Shown here: piece by piece, positions 1 through 6,196 of the stretch | How the letters are laid out: each line of letters starts with the position of its first letter | How positions within the stretch are numbered: position 1 is the first letter of the stretch | Position numbers and translations under genes: made by a program | DNA from: Hyphomicrobiales bacterium | GTDB taxonomy: Bacteria > Pseudomonadota > Alphaproteobacteria > Rhizobiales > Beijerinckiaceae | NCBI GenBank assembly: GCA_947374125.1 | Contig: CANCAR010000115.1 | Coordinates: 1-8,206 of the forward strand | Length of the DNA stretch: 8,206 nt | Direction of reading: 5' to 3' | Notes under the pieces: generated by a model | Database searches by the model: none | What the model saw: the letters and a program-made list of their open reading frames with translations, nothing else | Told to the model about the DNA's origin: nothing

Positions 1-451
1 GTCTTGTCACCCAAGATACAAACGCTGCCGTCTTCGATTTCAATACCAAAAACTCAGACAACAGATAGGTTCTTCAGGCTTCTATCTCGCCGGCAGCAAT
101 GAAGACTCCACCGGAATCTTGTTGGCGATTTACTCACCCCGTTTTTGGAAAAATTGAATCGTAGGGTGTCCATTGACGCCCGTTTGCTCACGGCGTTCTT
201 ACGGAAACATCAGACACAATCAGTTCAAGTTAATTATTTTGAGTACGTGGAAGCAGCCTGTTTTTTTGGCTTTGCCTAAGCATATGATATTGATCGTCTT
301 TTTCCGCTATCTTTGCCTGCCTTAAACGATTTAACAAATAAAGACGCACCCATTATGGGCGATTCGGCGTCTGGCTCCGTATGTTCAAAGCTAACTGGTC
401 AAAACCTGAATCTAATTATGCGACGAAAGTATCTACGCGGGTCCATATTCT
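1..451. other. Region without a confident gene; possible decayed coding remnants
   Basis: I recognise no gene here. Two stretches look weakly coding on the + strand. The frame starting at base 2 is open from the window edge to a TGA at 155-157. The frame starting at base 103 is open to 469-471 except for one TAA at 277-279. The latter reads like protein on both sides of the stop (for example LLTAFLRKHQ before it and LFPLSLPALN after it), which would fit the tail of a gene with a nonsense mutation. No start codon, ribosome site or known domain supports either one. All three - strand frames are broken early by stops. The last 100 bases should contain the photolyase promoter, but I see no convincing -35/-10 pair. 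Confidence 0.4.
342..372. repeat. Nested inverted repeat upstream of the photolyase gene
   Basis: The outer arms AGACGC (342-347) and GCGTCT (367-372) are perfect inverted repeats. Inside them, CCCAT (349-353) and ATGGG (355-359) form a second dyad around one base. The structure lies about 80 bases upstream of the photolyase start and is not followed by a T-run. A regulator site or RNA structure is more plausible than a terminator. The role is unproven and the arms are short enough to arise by chance. Confidence 0.35.
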
Positions 452-1966
452 ATGAATTCTCCGACGGTTAATATCATCTGGTTCAAACGGGATTTGAGGG
501 TGCACGACCATGCGCCTTTGGCGCTTGCATCGGCGCAAGGGCCGGTTGTGCCGCTCTATGTTGTCGAGCCTGACTATTGGCGGCTTCCTGATGCCTCGCG
601 GCGCCATTGGCATTTTATCCAGGACTGCCTTGTTGAGTTGCAAGCCGAGTTGTCCTCGCGCGGTGCGACTTTGGTTTGTCGCACGGGTCTTGTGGTTGAG
701 GTGCTGGAAGATCTGCGCCAGAAATTTGGTACAATCGCCCTGTGGTCGCACGAAGAAACGGGTAATGATTGGACTTTTGCGCGTGACCGGCAGGTTTTGG
801 CGTGGTGCAAAGCGCATGAGATCGTTTGGCACCAGACGCCTTCAAACGGTGTGGTAAGGGGCCTAAAGAGCAGAGATGGCTGGAGTGCTCTGCGCGATAC
901 GCGCATGGCGGAGCCTATGATCCCAGCCCCAAACGATTTGATGTTAGCGGCGGATATTTCGCCCGGTAGCCTTCCTTCAAAAGATCATCCAATGTTTGGG
1001 GAGACTGTTGGATCGGTTCAGAGCGGAGGTCGTTTCGAGGGCTTGCGGGTGCGCGCCTCGTTTCTAAAAGAACGTGCCAGTAAATACATGATGACCGTAT
1101 CGAAGCCTGGCATCTCAGCACGGCATTGCTCGCGGTTGAGCGCGCATATCGCGTATGGAACGCTGTCGGTTCGGGAAATTGAGCAAGCGACCAAAGTGCG
1201 TATGGCAGAATTGGCGATGGATCTTGATCCGGCTTCAAAAAATTTACGCAAAAACCTGAGTGCCTTTCTCTCTCGGCTCGCGTGGCGTTGTCATTTTGTG
1301 CAGAAGCTAGAGCAGCAACCAAGTATTGAATTCCGTTGTATGCATCTAGCGTTTGAAGGCATGCGGGAGCCGCATTTCAGGCAAGAATTTTTTGATGCTT
1401 GGGCCACGGGCCATACGGGCTATCCGCTGATTGATGCCGCGATGCGTAGCCTGCATTCGAATGGATGGATCAATTTTCGAATGCGCGCGATGTTGGTGTC
1501 GTTTGCCAGTTACCATCTTTGGCTCGATTGGCGCCAAACCGCGCCCCATTTAGCGCGACTATTTACCGATTATGAGCCAGGTATCCACTTTTCACAATTC
1601 CAGATGCAATCGGGCGTGACAGGGATCAACACGTTGCGCATTTATAATCCGATCAAGCAGTCCATGGATCATGATCCGGAAGGTAAATTCATTCGCCGCT
1701 ATGTGCCGGAATTAAGTGCTGTTTCAGAGCAATGGATACATGAGCCATGGCGTTTGCCGGACCCGCCGCCGCTCTATGCCAAGCCGTTGGTTGAACATGA
1801 TAAAGCCATTAAAATGGCACGCGACCAGATTACGGCATGTCGCAAAGCACCCGATTTTATGGATGATGCGCGTCACGTTCGGCAAAAGCTGGGGAGCCGA
1901 GCAAAGCCACCCCATCGCAGGCCAAAAGTGGTGAAAGATAAAAGCCAATTGTCGTTTGATGTTTGA
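452..1966 (+). CDS. Cryptochrome/photolyase-family FAD flavoprotein
   Basis: A cytosolic blue-light flavoprotein of the DNA photolyase/cryptochrome superfamily, 504 residues, close to the usual length. The N-terminal antenna (Rossmann) domain starts with IIWFKRDLRVHDH (8-20) and runs to about residue 130. A linker follows (about 130-210, with GVVRGLKSRDGW). The helical FAD-binding domain has the phosphate loop region SRLSAHIAYGTLSVREI (227-243), HTGYPLIDAAMRSL (321-334), NGWINFRMR (337-345) and the RIYNP...FIRRYVPEL end (396-421). By gapless alignment to E. coli Phr from memory, several active-site positions differ: of the electron-transfer Trp triad only W360 remains (F383 and P307 replace the others), the flavin-N5 Asn is H379, and the substrate-contacting Glu and second Trp are R275 and M385. 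Superfamily membership is secure, but CPD repair activity is not; a repair enzyme of another subclass or a photoreceptor is possible. The ATG at 452 is the only ATG in frame after the stop at 413-415, and its ribosome site is weak. The downstream neighbour converges one base away. Confidence 0.93.
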   Translation: MNSPTVNIIWFKRDLRVHDHAPLALASAQGPVVPLYVVEPDYWRLPDASRRHWHFIQDCLVELQAELSSRGATLVCRTGLVVEVLEDLRQKFGTIALWSHEETGNDWTFARDRQVLAWCKAHEIVWHQTPSNGVVRGLKSRDGWSALRDTRMAEPMIPAPNDLMLAADISPGSLPSKDHPMFGETVGSVQSGGRFEGLRVRASFLKERASKYMMTVSKPGISARHCSRLSAHIAYGTLSVREIEQATKVRMAELAMDLDPASKNLRKNLSAFLSRLAWRCHFVQKLEQQPSIEFRCMHLAFEGMREPHFRQEFFDAWATGHTGYPLIDAAMRSLHSNGWINFRMRAMLVSFASYHLWLDWRQTAPHLARLFTDYEPGIHFSQFQMQSGVTGINTLRIYNPIKQSMDHDPEGKFIRRYVPELSAVSEQWIHEPWRLPDPPPLYAKPLVEHDKAIKMARDQITACRKAPDFMDDARHVRQKLGSRAKPPHRRPKVVKDKSQLSFDV

Positions 1967-1967
1967 T

Positions 1968-2354
1968 TTAACATGAATTGAAACACGCTTGAGCGAGCAT
2001 ATTACCAATGGTAAATGCATCTTCAATGCGTGAACCCATTGCCCAATCGCCACATGCGCCGAGACCTATTTTTTCGTCCCATAAAAAAGGTCGGCCAATG
2101 GGCTCCGTAACCAGCGCATACCGCCAGCGATGGGCCAATATTATGAATGGGCTGGCTTTGATCTGCGTAAGCTCGGAAAATTGTGACAGAAGCATTTTAG
2201 CTATGATGTCGGCATCCCACTCAAGATGATCAGCGGACCATTGTGGGGTAGCGTGAACAACAAAGGTTTCGGGTTTTGAGGTGCGGGTTGGCTTGGCACT
2301 ATTTTTTGCAATCCACGCGATGGCTGGATCATCTGAAGTAAGAGCAAGCCCCAC
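1968..2354 (-). pseudogene. 5'-truncated FAD-dependent amine-oxidase/renalase-like oxidoreductase
   Basis: The surviving 128 or so codons match the C-terminal third of NAD(P)/FAD-dependent oxidoreductases related to renalase (COG3380-like). Visible family features are PAIAWIAKNSAKP, ETFVVHATPQWS, HRWRYALV and, near the end, the FAD-contacting GIGACGDWAMGSRIEDAF. Family members are usually a little over 300 residues and begin with a GxGxxG dinucleotide fold, which is absent here. Upstream of the apparent GTG at 2354 the frame continues only to a TGA at 2394-2396, and that stretch is better read as transposase on the other strand. The retained part has no internal stop, so the truncation may be fairly recent. 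The gene converges on the photolyase gene, with stops one base apart. No full oxidoreductase can be made from it. I infer that an IS-related deletion removed the N-terminal half. Confidence 0.82.
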
Positions 2355-2620
2355 AAGGAGTACGACAGCGACGCAATCCGCAACACTTTGGCATCAAGAG
2401 GATTTACCCGGTTATTCCACCGCACCAAAATCGTCTCATAAAGTTCGAAATTGACGTTCATATCTACGCTTGGCGCAATTTGATCGAACGATGTTTTTTA
2501 GAACTTAAACTCAGTCGACGTCGCTTAATTCGATATCATAAAACGTCAACCAGTTACGTAGCCTTCGTTCTCATCGCATCCGCCCGCTTGTTGTTAAGAC
2601 ACTCGGTTAACAGGGCCTAG
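2355..2620 (+). mobile_element. IS5-family transposase, 3' fragment with frameshift
   Basis: Two reading frames together give the C-terminal end of an IS5-family DDE transposase. The first (2355-2408) reads KEYDSDAIRNTLASRGFT, the conserved block before the last catalytic residue. A lost base near 2408 then shifts to the second frame (2408-2620), which begins PVIPPHQNR and continues through IYAWRNLIERCFLELK, RRLIRYHK and YVAFVLIASARLLLRH to a TAG at 2618-2620. The Y-(2)-R-(3)-E-(6)-K signature of IS4/IS5-type transposases is perfect: Y at 2465, R at 2474, catalytic E at 2486 and K at 2507. The N-terminal two thirds with both catalytic Asp residues are missing, so the element is dead. The last bases (GGTTAACAGGGCCTAG, 2604-2619) resemble the terminal inverted repeat plus a CTAG-type target, but no left end is present to confirm this. 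Confidence 0.85.
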
Positions 2621-2669
2621 GCTCTTCGTTGTCGAAAAGACCTCAACTAGCTTAGAATTCTTCCCACAA

Positions 2670-2713
2670 TTGCGGCAATCGGATGGGCTTTTGCCGCAAA
2701 CGTATTGCGGCGT
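2670..2713. promoter_or_regulatory. Three TTGCGGC-type half-sites, likely operator
   Basis: TTGCGGCAA at 2670-2678 and TTGCCGCAA at 2691-2699 are exact reverse complements whose centres are 21 bases apart, about two helical turns. A third copy, TTGCGGC at 2705-2711, forms another inverted pair with GCCGCAA at 2693-2699 across five bases. The first site lies inside its own dyad, ATTGCGGCAAT. The cluster sits 120-160 bases upstream of the DJ-1/dhaKL operon and just upstream of a possible -35 element. That position suits a transcription factor site for the operon. A hairpin in RNA from upstream is the alternative. The regulator is not in the window. Confidence 0.5.
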
Positions 2714-2722
2714 TGGAAGTGC

Positions 2723-2751
2723 TTGACGTCTGGGCAGGAATGGCAATCATA
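2723..2751 (+). promoter_or_regulatory. Possible promoter of the DJ-1/dhaKL operon
   Basis: TTGACG at 2723-2728 is a good -35 match. Seventeen bases further on, ATCATA (2746-2751) is only a poor -10. A better -10 word, TATAAA at 2758-2763, is 29 bases away, too far for the same -35. The placement between the repeat cluster and the first gene supports some promoter here, but the exact one is uncertain. Confidence 0.3.
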
Positions 2752-2831
2752 CCAGTCTATAAAGAGGTACAAAAACTGCCATCCTTATCGAGACGGCCTT
2801 AAAAAATGATTTTCCCGGGGAGGGGTAGGAA

Positions 2832-3584
2832 ATGTCGGAAGCTATTGATCGTAAAGGCGTAACAAAAGCGGCGCTATTATCGGCCCAGTCGCTGATGACG
2901 GATTCATCCGTCCCATCCATCTCAACCGAATTGCTGGTAACGGCAGACGGCGAGTTGAACCAAGAACTCTATCATTTCCTGTTTGATCCACCGTCGAACC
3001 CAACTCTGCTGAAAGGACGAACGATCGCGATTTGCTGCTCTAACGGCGTCGAAGAAGTCGAGATTATGGGTGCAATGAAATGGCTCACGGCCCATGGTGC
3101 TGTTGTCCATGTTGTCTCCCCGCGGATTAGTGAGTTTCATCCGACCTTAGGGCTTCGTTTCCCACCTATGACAAAGACGCATGTGCTAGCGATCCGTCTC
3201 ATGGAGAATGCGGGTTGGTTGAAAATCGACCGTTACATGGATGAGGCGACAATCGATCAATATGACGCGTGCATCTATCCCGGCGGTGCATGGAACCCTG
3301 ATTTTCTCAGGGCCGATAAGCACGCGCAAGCCTTTGTGCGTGATATGCTTCAATCTGGAAAACCGACTTGCGCAATCTGTCATGGTCAATGGGTTATGGT
3401 GAGCGCCGATATCTTGCGTGGTCGCAAAGCGACGGCAGTTTGGAATATTCACCCAGATCTTGCCAATGCAGGTGCCACCGTTTTGGACGAGCCCTGTGTC
3501 GTCGATGGCAATCTGATTACGGCGCGTTTTCCGTTTGACTTGCCGAGGATGATTGAAGCGCTGGTAGCACAATTGGTGAAGTGA
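2832..3584 (+). CDS. DJ-1/PfpI superfamily protein (class I glutamine amidotransferase-like)
   Basis: A 250-residue cytosolic protein of the DJ-1/PfpI superfamily, whose members include glyoxalases, deglycases, chaperones and peptidases. The core starts at about residue 62 (GRTIAICCSNGVEEVEIMG, with a candidate conserved Glu at 74-75). It has PGGAWNPDFLR at 150-160, the nucleophile elbow AICHGQW at 181-187 (Cys183, His184) and the PfpI-like tail DGNLITARFPFDLPRM at 225-240. It is longer than the usual 170-190 residues because of an extra N-terminal region of about 60 residues and a longer segment at about 96-140. A strong purine-rich ribosome site (GGGGAGGGG, 2817-2825) fixes the ATG at 2832. 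It is the first gene of an operon, 23 bases before dhaK. Given that neighbour, detoxifying methylglyoxal or similar carbonyls, or repairing their adducts, is an attractive inference. The exact activity cannot be read from sequence. Confidence 0.88.
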   Translation: MSEAIDRKGVTKAALLSAQSLMTDSSVPSISTELLVTADGELNQELYHFLFDPPSNPTLLKGRTIAICCSNGVEEVEIMGAMKWLTAHGAVVHVVSPRISEFHPTLGLRFPPMTKTHVLAIRLMENAGWLKIDRYMDEATIDQYDACIYPGGAWNPDFLRADKHAQAFVRDMLQSGKPTCAICHGQWVMVSADILRGRKATAVWNIHPDLANAGATVLDEPCVVDGNLITARFPFDLPRMIEALVAQLVK

Positions 3585-3607
3585 GCTTCGAGTGAGGGAG
3601 ACTTGAA

Positions 3608-4612
3608 ATGGCATTAACGCAAAAACTGATTAATGAAGGTAATGCAACCGTCGACGAGATGCTGGATGGAATATTAGCCGTTCACTCTGATACTTTGTGG
3701 CGTCCAAGCCACGCGCCCCGCGCCGTCATTGCCAAGCATGGACCACGGTCCGGAAAGGTTGCGCTCATCATCGGCGGTGGTTCTGGTCATGAACCCACCT
3801 TTATTGGCTTCGTTGGCAAGGGCTTGGCGGATGGCGTTGCCGTAGGCAATGTGTTTGCATCTCCTCCGCCTCAGCCAGCGGTTGACGCTGCCCTTGCCGC
3901 CAATGGCGGAGCTGGCGTCTTGTTCATGTATGGCAATTATGCTGGCGATGTGATGAATTTTGATATGGCGATGGATATGCTTGAAATGGAGGGCGTCGAG
4001 GCTCGCACCGTTTTGACAACCGACGACATCGCCTCATCGCCCGATATATCCAAACGGCGCGGCGTAGCGGGCAATGTCTTTATCTTTAAAGCCGCAGGTG
4101 CAGCCGCCGATTTGATGATGCCCATCGATGAGGTTGAACGCATCGCGCGTCATGCCAATGCACGGACCTATACGATGGGCGTTGCACTCTCCTCCTGCTC
4201 CCTTCCTCAAACGAGACAACCAAGCTTCGATTTACCAGCGGGTGAGATGGAAATCGGGATGGGAATTCATGGAGAGCCGGGCGTTCGTCGCGGACCGCTT
4301 CGTACGGCCAATGAGGTGACGGATGAAATTTTGGATACGATCTTGAAAGAAATGAACGCGCCGAAGGGCGCACGTGTAGCAGTCCTCGTCAATTCGCTCG
4401 GTGCAACACCGCTTATGGAGCTCTATATTCTTTATAAGCGTGTCGCTGAGCGCCTCGCTGAAGCGGGCCTCGAAATCCATAGTTCCCTTGTTGGTCCCTA
4501 TTGTACGTCATTGGATATGGCAGGTGCATCAATCACGATCATGCATTTGGATGACGAACTAATTCCATTGATTGATCATCCTTGTGATTGTGCGATGTTC
4601 CGTCAGGGGTGA
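3608..4612 (+). CDS. dhaK: Dihydroxyacetone kinase subunit DhaK (or related short-ketose kinase)
   Basis: The substrate-binding subunit of a DHA-type kinase, 334 residues, a normal length. In this family the ketose is held covalently as a hemiaminal on a His while DhaL supplies the phosphate. Visible motifs are GGGSGHEP (56-63, with His61 near the active site), VAVGNVFASPPP (77-88), GNYAGDVMNFDMA (109-121, with the likely general base Asp114) and GMGIHGEPG (217-225, with His221 the covalent substrate residue). A few bases of offset place these at E. coli His56, Asp109 and His218. The residue matching E. coli Lys104 is Gly109, so substrate or chemistry may differ; erythrulose kinases of this family are an alternative. 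The ATG at 3608 has a purine-rich ribosome site (GAGGGAG, 3594-3600). dhaL follows five bases after the stop. No PTS-type DhaM is nearby, pointing to ATP as donor. Confidence 0.93.
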   Translation: MALTQKLINEGNATVDEMLDGILAVHSDTLWRPSHAPRAVIAKHGPRSGKVALIIGGGSGHEPTFIGFVGKGLADGVAVGNVFASPPPQPAVDAALAANGGAGVLFMYGNYAGDVMNFDMAMDMLEMEGVEARTVLTTDDIASSPDISKRRGVAGNVFIFKAAGAAADLMMPIDEVERIARHANARTYTMGVALSSCSLPQTRQPSFDLPAGEMEIGMGIHGEPGVRRGPLRTANEVTDEILDTILKEMNAPKGARVAVLVNSLGATPLMELYILYKRVAERLAEAGLEIHSSLVGPYCTSLDMAGASITIMHLDDELIPLIDHPCDCAMFRQG

Positions 4613-4617
4613 CTGTG

Positions 4618-5223
4618 ATGGACTTTTCAACCTCCGATCTCAAACACTTATTTGTACGATTGGCCGCCCGCATGTCGACAGAGCGCGATGCCTTATGCGC
4701 GCTTGATGGTGTTATCGGCGATGGTGACCACGGAATTGCCATGGAACAGGGCATGAAAGCCGCTGCCGATCAAATACAATCCCTTGATGGCTCCTTGCAG
4801 GATGTGTTTAACGCAGCTGCTAAAGGTTTTCTGAACGCGGTTGGCGCGTCATCAGGCCCGCTCTATGCTACCGGTTTTTTACGCGCTGGAAAAGCGGTTG
4901 GACCCCGCCTAGCAATGCCAAAGGACGATTTGCGCCTTGTTATCGTCGCCATTAGGGATGGCATACAGCACCGGGGCAAGGCGGAGCCCGGCCAAAAGAC
5001 GATGATCGATGCTTGGCACCCGGCGGCGGAAGCTGCCGCAGCGGGCGCAACGCCCACCTCCATTCTCGCTGCTGCAAAAGACGGTATGGAAGCCACCAAA
5101 CCAATGCTGGCAACGCTCGGTCGCGCCTCACGACTCGGTGAACGCGTGATTGGTCATGCCGATCCAGGTTCTGTATCGGCGGTTATGATCATTGAGGAGA
5201 TCACGTTAGAAATGGCGCATTAA
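4618..5223 (+). CDS. dhaL: Dihydroxyacetone kinase subunit DhaL (nucleotide-binding)
   Basis: The nucleotide-binding, phosphoryl-transferring subunit that partners DhaK. It has 201 residues, typical of stand-alone DhaL. The signature LDGVIGDGDHG (29-39) carries the three aspartates (30, 35, 37) that coordinate Mg-nucleotide. GASSGPLY (76-83), GQKTMIDAW (125-133) and GRASRLGERVIGHADPGS (168-185) are the remaining family blocks. I chose the ATG at 4618, preceded by AGGGG at 4604-4608. In-frame GTG codons at 4609 (overlapping the dhaK stop as GTGA) and 4615 are possible, and the frame is open back to an ATG at 4588, but that would add non-conserved residues and overlap dhaK by 25 bases. As DhaM is absent, the subunit probably binds and exchanges ATP, not a permanently bound ADP rephosphorylated by the PTS. 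Confidence 0.93.
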   Translation: MDFSTSDLKHLFVRLAARMSTERDALCALDGVIGDGDHGIAMEQGMKAAADQIQSLDGSLQDVFNAAAKGFLNAVGASSGPLYATGFLRAGKAVGPRLAMPKDDLRLVIVAIRDGIQHRGKAEPGQKTMIDAWHPAAEAAAAGATPTSILAAAKDGMEATKPMLATLGRASRLGERVIGHADPGSVSAVMIIEEITLEMAH

Positions 5224-5251
5224 AGCCCTTATAGAGATCCGCCAAACCGTG

Positions 5252-6196
5252 TCATGATTTGATTTTTAACGTTCGCATCTTTTCAACCGTATCGTCGAAC
5301 GAGACGATACCGGCATCAGATCCCAATCCCGTCGCTACCAAGGCCGCTGACGTTTGGGCAAAGCGGAGCGCTGATTCGGTATCCATCTGATGATGAAGCG
5401 CGGTGATAAAGCCAGCGTCAAACGCGTCACCGCAGCCGGTGGTATCAACAACCGAAATATCATAGGCAGACGATTTCAAGCGCACGCCATCTTGATGGGC
5501 ATAATAGGCACCATCGGCCCCAAGCGTGAACACGCAGCACGTGGTGCCGCGGTCCAGAAAAAATGACGCGCAATCCTCAGGCGTTGATTGACCCGACATA
5601 TCCCGCGCCTCTTCAATCGAAGGCATGAAATAGTCGATAGAGGGAAGAAGCGGCTCGACCATATGGAACGTTTCGGCACTCGCCGCGATAAGGTCGAAGG
5701 TAACCGTCCGCCCCCGCCGTTTCGCTTCGCGAAGCAAGGTAACGGACGCAGCCCCGTCAAGCTTTTTTAAAAGCCCCGTTCCACCAAGGTGAATAATTGG
5801 CGCATCAAACACCCGGTCATACATCTCCGGAGGAACGTCGATATGATCAGATGCGCCCCTGACATGGAGCGCGGGACGGTCGCCATTCGGACGAACATTT
5901 AAAATGGTCGCAGAAGTCGGAACGCCCTTAATATGTTGCATACACGACGTGTCGATACCATGTTTCTGCATAGTCATCATCACCCAGTCGGCTTTTTCGT
6001 CATCGCCAACCGCGCCAACGGCCAAACTTTTCAGGCCCAATTTGGCAGTATCAATGACCGTTCCACCCGCTGTGCCAGCAACCGTCAACCGTATTTCTTC
6101 AATGAAATCGACATTTCCGCGATCTGGTATACGAGTAACGGGCCTACCAAGAACGTCGAGAATGTATAGTCCAATGACGGAGACATCATGCTGCAC
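5252..6196 (-). CDS. PfkB/ribokinase-family carbohydrate kinase
   Basis: A cytosolic ATP-dependent sugar kinase of the PfkB family, 314 residues from this start. The N-terminal strand HDVSVIGLYILDVLGRP, the glycine-rich substrate region TVAGTAGGTVIDTAKLGL and VGAVGDDE match PfkB signature 1. Signature 2 is VVDTTGCGDAFDAGF near the C-terminus (residues 249-263), with the catalytic base Asp257 and an anion hole in GCG. The sugar cannot be told from sequence. It is the last visible gene of the ABC operon and probably phosphorylates the imported compound. The GTG at 6196 has a good ribosome site (GGAAAGG, eight bases upstream on the - strand) and overlaps the preceding gene by 11 bases. A longer start, GTG at 6217, would add seven residues and overlap by 32 bases with a weaker site. 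Its 3' end faces dhaL across 28 bases. Confidence 0.9.
   Translation of the reverse strand: MQHDVSVIGLYILDVLGRPVTRIPDRGNVDFIEEIRLTVAGTAGGTVIDTAKLGLKSLAVGAVGDDEKADWVMMTMQKHGIDTSCMQHIKGVPTSATILNVRPNGDRPALHVRGASDHIDVPPEMYDRVFDAPIIHLGGTGLLKKLDGAASVTLLREAKRRGRTVTFDLIAASAETFHMVEPLLPSIDYFMPSIEEARDMSGQSTPEDCASFFLDRGTTCCVFTLGADGAYYAHQDGVRLKSSAYDISVVDTTGCGDAFDAGFITALHHQMDTESALRFAQTSAALVATGLGSDAGIVSFDDTVEKMRTLKIKS
5289..5310. repeat. 8-bp inverted repeat in the converging gene ends
   Basis: GTATCGTC (5289-5296) and GACGATAC (5303-5310) form a perfect stem with a six-base loop. It lies inside the end of the PfkB kinase gene and 66 bases after the dhaL stop. Neither strand has a T-run after it, so it is not a standard terminator. 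It could stabilise or slow either transcript in this convergent junction, or simply be coding sequence. Confidence 0.35.

Noticed and set aside
1..400. Tail of an anhydro-N-acetylmuramic acid kinase, suggested by the EYVEAACFFGFA and LFPLSLPALN stretches
   Set aside because: The resemblance is loose, needs a stop codon and gaps to be ignored, and the glycine-rich kinase motifs are not found upstream. I list the region as unidentified.
915..1322. A 135-codon - strand frame within the photolyase gene
   Set aside because: It lies wholly opposite a well-conserved gene and shows no domain or ribosome site of its own.
2355..2393. Extension of the FAD oxidoreductase upstream of 2354 (reading CVAVVLLV on the - strand)
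   Set aside because: The same bases read on the + strand as KEYDSDAIRN, a conserved transposase block, which explains them better; the - strand frame soon hits a TGA.
2683..2802. A 39-codon + strand reading frame just before the DJ-1 gene, ending 29 bases upstream of it
   Set aside because: No ribosome binding site, it overlaps the repeat cluster and the possible promoter, and it matches no family I know. A leader peptide cannot be excluded, but nothing supports it.
4588..4617. A longer dhaL start at the ATG at 4588
   Set aside because: It would add ten non-conserved residues inside dhaK; the ATG at 4618 has a proper AGGGG ribosome site and matches the usual DhaL N-terminus, with Asp30/35/37 at their standard numbers.
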